Source of the DNA: Cryptomeria japonica
Lineage: Eukaryota; Streptophyta; Pinopsida; Cupressales; Cupressaceae
Assembly (NCBI RefSeq): GCF_030272615.1
Contig: NC_081414.1
Location: 304,688,164-304,752,163 of the forward strand
Reading direction: 5' to 3'
Length of the DNA: 64,000 bases
Shown: piece by piece, positions 43,660 through 55,486 of the stretch
Layout of the letters: the number at the start of each line of letters is the position of its first letter
Position numbering within the stretch: position 1 is the stretch's first letter
Translations under genes and position numbers: made by a program
The notes under the pieces: model-generated
Told to the model about the DNA's origin: nothing
What the model saw: the letters and a program-made list of their open reading frames with translations, nothing else
Database searches by the model: none

Positions 43660-43893
43660 GAGAATAAAGAATGTGTAGTCACGATCAAAGAACTTAGTGG
43701 AAAGACCTATTATGATATAGCTATGGAAACAGGTCTTACAAATATTTATGTGGCACAATTGTTCAAACGCCAAGCCCAATTGAAGCCCAACAATGTGGAG
43801 TCTTTGTGCAAGGTTGTGCCTACCCTCAAGGATGATAACATAGCAGCCATGATGTTCCCTCCTATGCACTCATCCCAATATCATACAGAATGA
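43660..43893 (+). pseudogene. CYN: Cyanase (cyanate hydratase) N-terminal fragment
   Basis: About 75 residues read ELSGKTYYDIAMETGLTN, IYVAQLFKRQAQLKPNN, then VVPTLKDDNIAAMMFPPM. This is the N-terminal helix-turn-helix-like domain of cyanase, in which ETGLTNxYVAQLxxRQAQL is characteristic. Cyanase converts cyanate and bicarbonate to ammonia and carbon dioxide. The C-terminal catalytic domain (Arg, Glu and Ser active-site residues, the EF/DG-rich segment) is missing, and a TGA follows eight codons after the conserved part. No ATG is in frame at the start. A tttctacag just before could be an old splice acceptor, so it may be one exon of a dispersed gene. I favour a pseudogene fragment. Confidence 0.78.
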
Positions 43894-44387
43894 AAATCTT
43901 AAATTGAATTAATTTAAAAAACTTAAATTACTCTACCCGAGAAAGCTTATTAAAGATGGTTGAAGCTCATTTTTTAAATGACAGTAAAGGAATCCAAAAA
44001 TTAAAACCCTAAATTCAATTCAGCTATAGGAAATTTTTAAATTACTTTATCTAAGAATGTGCTTGTGCAATTTACTTTCTAAAAGTTAGAGCAAATGGTG
44101 GTTCTTATCTCATGTTCTCATGCGACTTCTTAACTCAATTTTTTGTTTAAATTTAAGCAATTAAGTGTTCCCATGCAACTTTAAAATTATGAAAAAATGG
44201 ATAATTTAGAATCTTTCCCTATTTTGGTGAGTAGCTATTGTTTAGGAATTAGAAATAAGTTGTGGAAGAAAAGGGGGGGTTGGAAATAAGCAGTGACTCC
44301 ACAATTTGCTTTCCCTCTTTTTTTTTAAGATTTTATTTTTATTTATTTTTCTAAATTTTAGGTGCACAAATTAGTATTAATAATATT

Positions 44388-44392
44388 AATAG
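44388..44392 (+). repeat. TSD AATAG, left copy
   Basis: It is identical to 45,516-45,520 on the other side of the solo LTR. Confidence 0.85.
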
Positions 44393-45515
44393 TGATGAAT
44401 ACTAAGAGGGGGGGTGAATTAGTATACCAAAAAATACTGTACTCAAACTCATAAACAGTTTAGCAGATAACCGGTGCAACAGATTCAGTAATAAATCGGT
44501 TGAGATAAATGCAAACCAAATAGAAAACAGAGCATTCACCCACAAGAGCACAATCACCATAACATAAGATAGTTGACGTGGAAACCCAAATGGGAAAAAC
44601 CACGGTGAGCAGAAACTCACAAGTAACTATCTGCATAATAGAAACCAGACCGGTTAAGGTCATATAATGTTCTTCACCAGAACAAATCCTATTAGGAATC
44701 TAGAACTCTGTTAGGAGGTAAGTCCTGTTAAAGACTACCTTGTGAGAGGATTTCATATCCACAGTTGTGAACCACCTTGTTAGAGGATTTACAAAGGCTT
44801 TGCTAGGCCTACCCGGTTAAGGGTTTCAGACTTGTCGAAGATGTGAGTGATCAACAAGTGAGTGATCTAGATACTAGCATAGTATGCTTGGTTAGATCCT
44901 TGATAGCTCATTGTTAATGTATTTCAGCATTACTTCAGTCTTCAATATCTCCACACTCTATCTCTTCACACAGACCTAATCTTCTCTATAAAGATTGCAC
45001 ATAACCTTCGCATACATCATACATTTCTCTCATATATAAACCCTAGACATGATGTCCTTATAAAGGAAATTGATTTCATGTCGGTCCAATAGGATTAAAC
45101 TACAAGTTCCTAGGTTCAATGCATCTAGACACATTTGGTAACACGGCACAAAATCACCGCCAAAGTGTCGTTGGATGATAACTCATCACAGAAATACCAG
45201 TTGGTAACTCATCACAAAGTAATACTGGTTCATACAATATACCGATTACCAATTGTCAAAAATGAAGACTAGAAAATGTTAACTACCACTTTGTTCCTTC
45301 GTACCACTTGAGATCCTCGAACCGCTTGAGGTCTTCATACCGCTTGGGTTCTCCATACCGCTTGAGGTCTTCAGTCAATTTGTGACCGGTAAACATCTTA
45401 TGCAAAACACCGATAGTCTAAAGACTATAATACATAATACCGGTTGAGCATAACTCATACAACAAGAAAGTGTGTGTCCATCAATGACAATCAAAACATC
45501 ATCAAAATGCCAACA
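44393..45515 (-). mobile_element. Solo LTR (1123 bp), Copia-like, TSD AATAG
   Basis: On + it runs TGATGAATAC to TGCCAACA; on minus it runs TGTTGGCA to GTATTCATCA. Perfect AATAG duplications flank it. The C-rich stretch before ctcttagtattc at its minus-strand end is U5-like and resembles the end of the solo LTR at 1600-2493, and both start TGTTGGCA and contain ttgtcattgatgg. No internal region is present. It also has repeated ccgcttgag / cggttgag words around 45,300-45,450. Confidence 0.86.
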
Positions 45516-45520
45516 AATAG

Positions 45521-48500
45521 AAAGCTAAGATTTTTTATTAAAAAATAAGCAGCAAAGATAAATATTCATGGGGCTATCTGCTCCACAAATAATTCCTCAA
45601 AATATTAAGCAATGATTGCTAGCCAAATTAAGCTAAGCAGCCGCATGGGACATGCCCTTAGTCTAACGTTAATATTTTGATGTCACTATCAATTTAGATA
45701 CCATTTATGTCTTGACCCCAAAAACAAATTGAAATTACATTATCTTACTCATAGTTTACATTAACTTGTTGTGGCAATGGGGATTGGTACTAGTTAACTA
45801 CGATTTTTAAAAATAGGATGTGAATAATTGGAGATGACAAAAAATAAAAGATTAAATTAAGAAAATAAAATATATATATATAAAATTTTAAAAATTATAT
45901 TTTATAATAAAAAAACTAAATTATCATTATTTGTTAATCATTGTTATGAAATAAATATATATGAATTGATCGTTTTTGTTTTTAACTTGTTCTTACAATT
46001 GTAATATTATTCACGTATATTTGTATATGTTGTGATTCTATTACTCATGGTTGCATATTGTTTGTAGTGTTGTCTTCTAATTTACTATTGCACACAACAT
46101 TATTGTGTTGTCTCCTTTATTAGATCAATAGTAATGTATTGTGGTAGTGTTTTTTAGTTTCAAATGTATATTTCTTTCTATGATATAATTACTTATATAT
46201 TTTTTATATTCTTTTTTAAAATATAATGATGTAATAAGCAAGGCTTGGATTGTGTGACAATTTTGAGTAGCAATTATCACTTTTATTATATACAAAATTA
46301 TAAATTTAACATAAATAAAAATTAAAAACAAAATTAGAAAGATAAGTTACACAATTTTACCATTGCACTATTAAAAACTTAATTATTTTCACCATCATTG
46401 TCAAAAAAAAAAAAAAAAATCATTCCTTTTTCTTCTATCTATCAATTTTATTTTTTACTATTCTTTCTAAAGGAAATAATATCATACAATAATTTTATTT
46501 TTAAAAATAAGTTACTTAAATGAAAAGAAAATAGCATCATTTCCAATAAATATCAAATCCTTATCTAAACATCCTTAGCAACTAAGGATGCACTTGTTGT
46601 TTTTATATATTAAAATTAATAATGAATTTCACCCACCACCTTTGTACTCCAAATCATTTGAACTATACATATTATACCATTAGACACAAAATGTGCATTT
46701 TTTAAGATTTGTCTTGTATTTTTTCATTTGTTAGTATTTCTTTTTCTTTTTTTTAGATTTACCCTGCAAGAATAAAAGGCCACTATGCTAGAAAATGAAA
46801 GGTCAGGTGATATTTTTCAAAATATTTAAATCGATTGTTAGCTCTTGATTCCTATTTTTTTAGTTTGTCTGAATTGATTTGTTAGTGATGGTGTATATTC
46901 TTCAAGTAAAAGTAAGGTTGGATACTTTGTTAAGCAATGTATCATATAAGTAAAAGCTTCAGCTTTTTTATTTCTTTTTGTCAAAAAAAAATTAGGGTCA
47001 CTAAATTTTTATTCTTATTATTTTAAAAAACAAAATTCATTTGAAAATTTAATTCCATTACATTATTTTTTTCATTATTTTCTTTAAATAGTAAATAATA
47101 TATAACAAAATTAAATAATATGTATCATCTTCTAATTGTGGTTAGGGTTAATGTTAAGGCTAGGATCATTAGGATTCAATTAGAATTGGATTTGGTGTTC
47201 CTTAGATTTAAATTACAATTAGAGATAGTGTTAGGATTAGGTTTCAATTAGTATCAATATTACAGTGAGTGTTATGATTAGAGTTAATGTGTGTTATGAT
47301 AGAATTATTTGTTTCCTTATATTGTAAAAAGTTACAATGTACAATGAAGGATCCCATGGGATTGGTGTGTGTAGAAAACTGTTGGAGATAGCTACCCAAA
47401 GTAGAGATGTACAAGTCTTCTTGAACTACAATATATCATGTCACTAGTTAATATTTTTGGCTTTGGCTAATCACTCATATTATTATGGTTGGACGATCAC
47501 ACTCGATGAACATAGCTTGCCAGATGGCATACTTAAAATTCCAATCAATGTATGGACATATTAGTGTAATGTGAGTACAAGAGACAACACAAAGGAATTA
47601 ATCAAGCTACTCCTACTTTTTTGGCCACACTAATACACAAAAATCATTTTCTATTGTCCTCATACTACAACATTCTTAGGGATATAGATTGCTACCATTG
47701 TTGACAATCATATTCTTGAATATAGGAAAATAAGTTTTCTCAACAATAAAAAAAAAAATTTCTATAGTCAAGCATTTGTTTGATATCTTACTTTGAAAAA
47801 GAAAAAAAATATTTTGGGGGACAAACCAATGGATGAACAAACCTACATACCCTAATGAGGTGCAATGGTTATGCTAATAGTGAGATATTCTTTGGTTAAT
47901 ATATTGGTTAAATAGTTAGAAGAAATGAGCATTTCCCTTATTAGGAGTAATTATTTTAAATACAATTGAGTTGATATTTAAATGTGCCAAAAAAAAAACT
48001 AATATGAATGGATGCGACTTGTTATTTTTACCGGCAAACAATGCAAAATATTTTTGTAATACAAAATGTTCTTACAATTTATGAAGATTTTTAAGTTACA
48101 ATATTGATTAGATTGAGTAGATTTGTTGCTTGTTGTCGAGACATCTTATATACAACTATCACAATTCAGGAAAGATGCAAAATTTTGGTATTAAATAAAC
48201 AATCTAATGGGTTAATGTTTTTCATGTGTCATAGAGAAGCTTCATGCTATAAAAAATAATCTTTTGCAACATTCTGCTTCAATTATATCATAGCCAGTAA
48301 CAAGATATATCAATAACTACCAGCCTCTAGACTCAATTGCCCTCCATTGTACGATAAATAATGTTGTGAAACCATTTATCATAACATACCTATCAAATTT
48401 CTTGTAGTTTTTACCCCCTTACCCTTCAATATATTACCATAGTATATCTTGCTATCAACGTAACCATAATAATTTAATATTAATTATAATATAATATTAT

Positions 48501-50642
48501 AATAAATTTTTAAGTGAAATAATGAATACATGTGCATACATATATATACACAACTACACATATACAATAAGTAAAAATATATACAGTTTTATATAACAAA
48601 AAATTTAAAATAAGTACAATTTCAAGAACAATTAAATGCTTAAACAACTATAAATAATAATTAAAAAATTACATAAATATAAAGTTATTCCAACTAAATT
48701 AAACTAGGTCATCCATTTAAGACATTAGATTATGAGAAAATATAAATACTTTTAATTTTTCCACTCAAACTAAAATAATTGCACACTCGATTGGGCCTAT
48801 TTAAAGGTGTAAATTTGCATTTCAAAAAGTATATTAAGATAAGGCAACCTCAAATTAACTTGCAACATATTTGCCAAATAAAAATAAATACCCTCTTTAT
48901 GTTACAATTATGCACTTTTGTTCTACAAAATATTGCAGCTAACTTCTTTAATGATTTGCAATATGTAACAACAAATAATACATTTAATAAATAGCTATGA
49001 ATATAACAACAAATAATACATTTAATAAATATAGATATGAACAACAATTTTTGAGACACCCAAATAATCTCCCACCATAAACCATAACTTGTAATAAATC
49101 AACAAGAAAAGATTCTGATATGGCCAATGGGAGCTCACCTCCACTTGTGATACAACCCATCCAAGCTAAGGGTTACTTGGTAAACCATGGTAACAATGAA
49201 CAAGATCTCAATACCAATACCAACAACACTTTTTGTTGTTACACAATATTTAATCACATATAAAAATTCAACCCACACCTACTAACCCAAGGATTTTCAC
49301 AATGCAAAGATTTTGTAAGTGAGAATCAAACTAGGGACTCGCTCTTAGGAAAAAATTTCATAAAGTCCTATATAAATAGTCTTCAATGCATTTTGAACAT
49401 CAAATTAATTTGTCCACATTTCCATTCGCATACCCTCTCAATGCTTCCTTTTTCAATATTACTCTTTTTCAACCATTTTCTCCAATTCTCCCAAACATCA
49501 ATTGTCAATTAAAACCAACAATTAGTGGGTAGCCACACCCAATATTTTTCAAAAGGGGAACCACACCCACTCACTCCTTTTACATGGAGAACCTTCAATT
49601 AAAAAAGAGAGGGTGTACTCCCACAAAATTTCCTAGACCCACATATTAACATAACACTTTACACAACAAAATGGACAAGGCTCAACATCACATATCAACA
49701 CAATTTGCATAATACTAATAACACACGTAGCTACACAATTTCAATAGCTCCATTTGGAAACAATAATAATAACATAGATAAATAAAGGGATTAGACTCTA
49801 CCTTACTCAAAGTCTTACCAAAAACTTGAAGAAGACCTTTGTTGAAGACTTTCACCAACTCTTTCTTGGAGTCCTATCAACCACACTTCTTCCAATTCTC
49901 CTTCCCTTTTTTAATCCTTAGCTCAAATTTATTTCTAAGTGTTAAAAGTTCTTCCCTAAATGAGGATAGATGATTAAACAGAAAGAGTATTTCCTTCATC
50001 TTTAAATGTGGAGGTGATAAATGTCCTCTCCACATCACATCTCCACTCAATCCTAGTATTCACCATCTCATGACACACAACCCCCCTAGAAAACCCCTCA
50101 AGTGTTTCCCTTTTGGAGATTTCCTTCCAAGAGAGACCTTCGTGTGTGGCTTTCTATGATGAGCCATACAAACCTTTCATTCTTACTAAAAACCTATCTA
50201 ACAACCAAAGGAAAGAGATGAGGGAGTGGCAACTTACCCACCTTAGCTTAACCTCCCTTCAAACTTGTCACAAAACAAAAATTCCAAAAAAACAGGTTAA
50301 AACCTAGTTTTATTTTTATAATTTACCCTAGACAAAACAATCCTAACACTTAGTCCTATGATCTAGGATAACAAAAGTTTAGTCCTATGATCTAGGATAA
50401 CAAAAGTGACTAAATAGGGTAAAAATAATCCCTAAAAACCCACTTAAAACCTTGTTACAAAAATACACCTAAAAATCATATTTTACAATACATAAAATAA
50501 TATCACCATACAAACATTATTTACACCAAACTTACAATAATTTGATTACTAACAAAAATAACATTCACCCACATATTGATCACAACAAAAATTACCTTAT
50601 TCCTTCCATATGGACTAGGGTCGGCTAACTAGTACACAAAAC
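45521..50642. other. AT-rich region without recognised genes
   Basis: More than 5 kb of AT-rich DNA with only short random open frames on both strands. It contains an A run (about 46,405-46,420), a weakly repeated gttagggttaatg-like stretch at about 47,140-47,290 and a 29-bp tandem duplication at 50,352-50,409. No RNA gene or element end could be supported. Confidence 0.6.
50352..50409. repeat. 29-bp tandem duplication
   Basis: Two adjacent copies of a unit starting agtcctatgatctagg (50,352-50,380 and 50,381-50,409) differ only at the last two bases. Confidence 0.9.
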
Positions 50643-50647
50643 TTTTG
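50643..50647 (+). repeat. TSD TTTTG, left copy, of element D
   Basis: It is identical to 55,482-55,486 after the right LTR. Confidence 0.82.
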
Positions 50648-51092
50648 CGTTGGTGTAAATTATGTCTCATAATTACACTTTACTTAAGTTGACTTAGAAT
50701 AATGCATTTCATACTAGTTTGGATATGAGACACTTAAGGAAGTGTGCACATAGGGATGATGCATGTAGGAGAAATTCCACCTTTTGTGGTCTTATCTTGT
50801 TGTTACATTCCACCTTTGGTGGGTGATCCACCTCTTGTGGAATATTTTTTTATTTCTCCTACCTACCCTCACCTACCCTTGTTTCTTATTGAGCCACATG
50901 TCATGATTGTGTGCTCACATATCCATATGGCCTTGCCTTTATAACAAGGCTCATCTTACATTGTATAAAATGATCCAGTTGATAGTATGTGTATCTTGAT
51001 TAGAATACAGTTTATTCTTATCAAAACTATTGTCTATCTTTTGTGTTATTCATTGTGCTCTAGATTTTGGCTATATTTGACAAATTCTTACA
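50648..51092 (+). repeat. Element D 5' LTR
   Basis: It is a direct repeat of 55,073-55,481 and ends TTCTTACA. Its first base is C where the other copy has T (CGTTGGTG against TGTTGGTG), a simple transition that hides the TG end. It holds about 35 bases (around 50,727-50,760) missing from the right copy. A likely TATA box (tttataac) lies near 50,938. Confidence 0.87.
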
Positions 51093-51108
51093 TGGTATCA
51101 AAGCCCAT
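51093..51108 (+). promoter_or_regulatory. Element D primer-binding site
   Basis: TGGTATCAAAGCCCAT follows the LTR without a gap. It is the tRNA-Met type with one G-to-A change. Confidence 0.88.
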
Positions 51109-52817
51109 GGGGCTTCATTAAGCAGTCTTTTTTAGAGAGATCTTGGTGCATTCATTTTTTGGATATGAGGTGTTGTGCATTTTGAGAGCATCCTACGCCA
51201 ATTTTGATCTCACCATTGAGTTCCGGAGACCATTTCCATGAATTTTGACTACAAATAAACCTATATTCAGATAAAATTGTTTTTGTAGCAAAAACAAATT
51301 ATTTGGAGGACCATTTGGCCCCTCACGAACAATAGTTCACCAAAAAAAAAATTATTATTGTTTTATTTCTGCACCTGTTTTTTATCAAATCAGGGTAGAC
51401 TATATGTTCTAGCAAAAATTGTATTCTAGATAAAAAAATTGTCAGTTTGTGTCCAGATCCGGCTGAGCTTGTATCCTATGGGTGAATTCATATTTTTGCA
51501 ATCAATGATTTGGTGATTTATTGCCTTGGGAGGGTTGGTGTTTCAACATACAAACTCCATCTTTTGTCATAGATCTCGTGTATTGTTGGCCACTGCACAA
51601 CTCCCGCTCCCAGCAACCTCTAGCACATGACTCTGTTCACAGACTTTGGTGCCCGCATTCTGATCTGCCCATTGGTTATTATTTGAAATGGCGGTTTTCT
51701 TGAAATTGGAGGCTCCTTTGAACTCATTGTTTTGACCTCTTATTCTACTTCGCAGTTGTGTGGCAAATTTGTGGCACGATGGGCTTATTGGAGGTTCATG
51801 TAATTTTGTTGGACATTCATTCCCAACATCTGCATGGTTTATCCGGTCAGGTTATATTATTGGCACATATTCTATGCACATTGCCTCATATTCTATACTG
51901 GTAAAGTCCACATAGAGCTTGTTGTTTGGTATGGTGGTTAATCTCCATTATTTGCAGATTTTTTAAAAGCCTATGTAGCAGCTTTTGTTTTGGAAGTGTG
52001 GAGTGAAGTTAAGTGGGCCCTCTCCCACAAAAAGTTTTTTAATTTTTTTAATTAAACTATTTCATCAATATGTCTATTAAATTGGTGGGAATTTTTGATG
52101 AGATGGTTTTTTAGTACAACAAAAAATTTGATGATAGTTCTACTAAAATTGATGGAAGAAGGATTTTTTGTTTCAACCCCCTCTCCATTTGCATTTTGAG
52201 TTTGATAGGCGAATTTCAAATGATGACATCTCGTGTTTAGAACCTCCTTTTCCAATGCATTTTTTTTTCATTTGGGGTAGAATTTCATGCTCTTTGTAGT
52301 GGTGGTGGTGTTTTCTGATTTTGGTTGACAGTTTTTTCAGAATTTTCAGTTTTTCACAACTGTATCTGTCCAATCCTCGATTTTGCAATTTCAGAGGCTT
52401 CATTCAAGCTCATACGACCTCCTTTTGAAGTGCCATTTTTTTTTAAAGTGCATAATTTTTCATCTACTTTCACATGGTGCTATCTATTTTTTTACCATCT
52501 TAAGTAGAAATTGTACTTTCAGTATTTGGTCATTTTTTACCTATTCGGTACTTGTATTTTGCTTAGATCTCAGTTTAGATCTCTTGCAGTATTTGTTAGA
52601 GTCTCTTATAGCCTATTTAAGGCAGTTGTAAAGTTGAAATCAAAAGCCCACTTTTCCCTTCTTTGCAAGTGGCCCATTGTACATGCACTAAGTATAAAGT
52701 GTCAAATCATCATTTTGGGGGCGGAGGGGGGGCGGTTCTTTGATTGAGTGAATTTGGGGGGGTGTCTTGTGTGATTGTGCCTCTCTTTTCTTGGTGCTCT
52801 TTCATTTATTTTTTTCT
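51109..52817 (+). other. Element D leader
   Basis: This is 1.7 kb between the PBS and the Gag start, without a recognised ORF. It is T-rich towards its end, with a G run (about 52,719-52,735). Confidence 0.6.
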
Positions 52818-53678
52818 ATGGGTTCTCCTAAATTTCCACTTTTAACTCCACATAACTATATTTCATGGAAAATTGATGTATGGAGTAAGCTAATGGAAAA
52901 AGGATTGACTCATTATATTGATGGAACTATCACTGCACCAGCTGATCCTAAATCTGATCATAATGCTCACATGGAATGGGTCACTAAAAATGTTATGGCA
53001 ATAGGGACATTTAGGAAGTATATATCAAAGGATCTCATCTTTCACATTGAAAAGCGTAAAATAGTTAAGGATGCATGGGATGTCTTGGGAAAATTGTATG
53101 GTCAAATTGATGAGACTAGAGGCTATCAAATTGATAATGGTCTCACCATATTGGATCCCAAGAACTTTGATACAATCCAAGATTATGTCACCAAGGTAAA
53201 TGAGCTAAGAGCACAGCTAAAGGATTGTGGCATTGATAAGAAGAATGCGCAGTTGGTCTACAATTTGTTGGGAAATCTTCCATCAGAATATGCAACATTT
53301 GTTTCTAGCTTCCAAACCCATCGCTTGATAGTGGGTAGTTAATTCACTATGCCCACATTTGATGCATTCATAGAAATGTTGATGTTAGAACAATCTAAGT
53401 TGATGAGCATGGGGATTCTCAAGTATTCAAAGTCCATGGCTTTGGTGGTTAATCAAGAGAATCAAGGAAAGGATTCCAACAGGAAGCAGAAGCAATTCAA
53501 GCCTAAGACACAACAAGATAGAGCACAATATTCCTCTCCACAACAAAAGGATTCTACATCCTCACCCAAGGGAAAATCATATAAGGAGAGGCTTTCTTGT
53601 TCATATGGTCATAATGAGCATCATTGCCACACCAAGAAAATTGATGAGTTGATCATGTTTCGAGGAGATGGCTTCTAG
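52818..53678 (+). pseudogene. gag: Element D Gag (Copia, UBN2-like)
   Basis: From ATG 52,818: MGSPKFPLLTPHNYISWK, a typical Copia Gag start with the xNYxxW motif. The helical UBN2-like region follows (AWDVLGKLYGQ, LRAQLKDCGIDKKNAQLVYNLLGNLPSEY). A TAA at 53,340-53,342 splits the frame, which continues as TMPTFDAFIEMLMLEQSKL. A Lys/Gln-rich part follows, then CSYGHNEHHCH, a zinc knuckle with its second Cys lost. The frame ends at TAG 53,676-53,678, where a small deletion shifts into the protease frame. Confidence 0.85.
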
Positions 53679-54190
53679 ATTCAAGAGCTTCTCATCGTAT
53701 GGCATCTTCACAGTCTATGTTCTCTTCATTTGAGCCTCGCAACATGCCACTAATTTTGATGGGCAATCATACATACTTGAATGTGATTGGGAAACAATCT
53801 ATTGTCATTGGGGATAACTCCCTCAATAATGTGTTGTGTATACCCCAATTGACAAACAATCTTATTTCCATCTATCAGATCACTCATGGGGCAACAAGGA
53901 AAACTATAGAGTTCACACCTGATTCAGTTATCATTAGAGACTTGGAGACTAGAGCTATTATTTCTACAGGGGTGGTGGATCATGCATCTCGATTGTATTC
54001 CTTTGCATATTTTGTTCCTATTAATGAGGTTGATTCTTCACATGATGATCACACTTATTGTGTTGATTCGGATATCGAGGAGAACTTTGGTTACTTGAAC
54101 TTGGGTGTTCTCACATGTGACCCCATTCTTGAGCCTTGCATTTCATCTCCTCCTATTGATATCACATCACCTAGTTTTGCCTTCTTGTGA
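53660..54190 (+). pseudogene. Element D protease and pre-integrase segment
   Basis: In another frame WLLDSRASHRM marks the Copia protease site, where the usual DSGA reads DSRA (G to R). The expected downstream blocks are clear: VIGDNSLNNVLCIPQLTNNLISI and the pre-integrase segment with VVDHASRLYSFAYF. After that, homology to Copia polyproteins stops. An acidic stretch leads to TGA 54,188-54,190. Loss of the catalytic Gly makes the protease inactive. Confidence 0.83.
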
Positions 54191-54194
54191 TTTA

Positions 54195-54884
54195 GTGTAG
54201 TAGGATATTCCTTGTCTTCCAACTTTAGTTAATTGGGATGACTACTTGACAGACATTATAGGTTTGTTTGTGGAGTCCTACATTGCAGATTTGGGAGACA
54301 ATATTGATGACATTCATCTTCTCTTTCATGAAGATGATCTTTCTTCGATTGTTGTGAGGGAACGCTCTGACCCTCTTGTTCATTCTCTACATGATCATTC
54401 TTTTGAGGTTGACATGATTGTGGATTCTTATGTACAACACTTGGAGGAGGTCTCTTTATCCTTAGAGGATGCATGTGAGTCTTTGGATCATGTTCTACAT
54501 TCATCTCCACTAGATCTTGGATTGCCTTTTTTAGCAATGTGGATCAGTACACCTGATTTGGAGAGGGTAACTTTCAGCACCGACATAGGGACACTTGAGG
54601 AGTTTTTAGAGACTTCATACATCTTGAGGTTTTTTCCTACATCTTCCCTTCATGATTGGGGAGATTTCATGGATTCACCTTCAGTTTTGTTTCCTCCTAA
54701 GGGGAGGAACGTCGTTCGACGATTGTGGAGCAGTTTCTTCATTCAGTTTCGATCTTCTATGATTGGTGCAGATTCTATATTGAGGGGGGGCTACTTGGTC
54801 TCTCTTTTTCTCTCTTATGGGGGGACTTTTTCCTCACATAGGGTTTTGTCCTTCTCATACTTCTTTGAGAATTCTTTTGTATAG
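54195..54884 (+). CDS. Acidic ORF of unknown identity in element D
   Basis: The open frame (ATG 54,246, extendable upstream to about 54,195) encodes about 212 residues rich in Asp, Glu, Leu and Ser (for example YIADLGDNIDDIHLLFHEDDLSS and EEVSLSLEDACESLD). Its last 60 residues overlap a T/C-rich stretch and look non-coding. A single frame change would join it to the protease frame, so it may be a polyprotein tail. I do not recognise a domain. It occupies the place where integrase, RT and RNase H belong. It could be a captured gene piece or an old region specific to this family. Confidence 0.45.
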
Positions 54885-55060
54885 TTTTCATCTCTCTTTT
54901 GGGGGAGAGTTTTTTCCCACATGGTTTTCTCCCTTTCTCTATTTGTGAGAGATGACATTGGTTTGCTTGCATTTGCATTTGTACATGGGTACCTAACATG
55001 GCCTAGTAGTCAGGACCCATCTTTCATGGTTAGCTTGAGTCTACATTCCCCTAAGTTTCA

Positions 55061-55072
55061 CTTAATGGGGGG
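55061..55072 (+). promoter_or_regulatory. Element D polypurine tract
   Basis: The sequence taatgggggg lies directly before the right LTR. It is short but G-rich, and in the expected place. Confidence 0.75.
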
Positions 55073-55481
55073 TGTTGGTGTAAATTATGTCTCATAATTA
55101 CACTTTACTTAAGTTGACTTAGGATAATACATTTCATAGTAGTTTGGATATGCATGTAGGAGAAATTCCACCTTTTGTGGTCTTATCTTGTTGTTACATT
55201 CCACCTTCGGTGGGTGATCCACCTCTTGTGAGATATTTTATTATTTATCCTACCTACCCTCACCTACCCTTGTTTCTCATTGAGCCACATGTCATGATCA
55301 TGTGCTCACATATCCATATGGCCTTGCCTTTATAAACAGACTCATCTTACATTGTATGAAATGATCCAGTTGATAGTATTTGCATCTTGATTAGAATATA
55401 GTTTATTGTTATCAAATCTATTGTCTTTTTTGTGCAATTCAATGTGCTCTAGATTTTGGCTATATTTGACAAATTCTTACA
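55073..55481 (+). repeat. Element D 3' LTR
   Basis: TGTTGGTG to TTCTTACA, with TG..CA ends intact. A TATA-like tataaa is at 55,331-55,336. TTTTG follows at 55,482-55,486. Confidence 0.88.
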
Positions 55482-55486
55482 TTTTG

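Larger units (their letters stand above)
50648..55481 (+). mobile_element. Element D: Copia-type element with gag and protease but no integrase or RT
   Basis: LTRs of 445 and 409 bp flank 4.0 kb. A PBS sits directly after the left LTR, a purine run directly before the right LTR, and TTTTG duplications flank the whole. The internal region encodes a Copia Gag (UBN2-like), a decayed zinc knuckle, a protease and the segment that normally precedes integrase, then an acidic ORF of unknown identity. Integrase, RT and RNase H are absent. It would depend on another element for copying. Such gag-only LTR elements are known as TR-GAGs. Confidence 0.85.

Noticed and set aside
46405-46420. Poly-A run as a LINE or retrogene tail
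   Set aside because: No coding sequence or TSD lies next to it; it is more likely AT-rich background.
47140-47290. gttagggttaatg-like words, telomere-like
   Set aside because: The words are irregular and few; no tandem array of the plant telomere unit is present.
50744-50944. Open frame shared by both LTRs of element D (also 55,144-55,335)
   Set aside because: It is part of the duplicated LTR, overlaps the TATA region and has no recognised motif.
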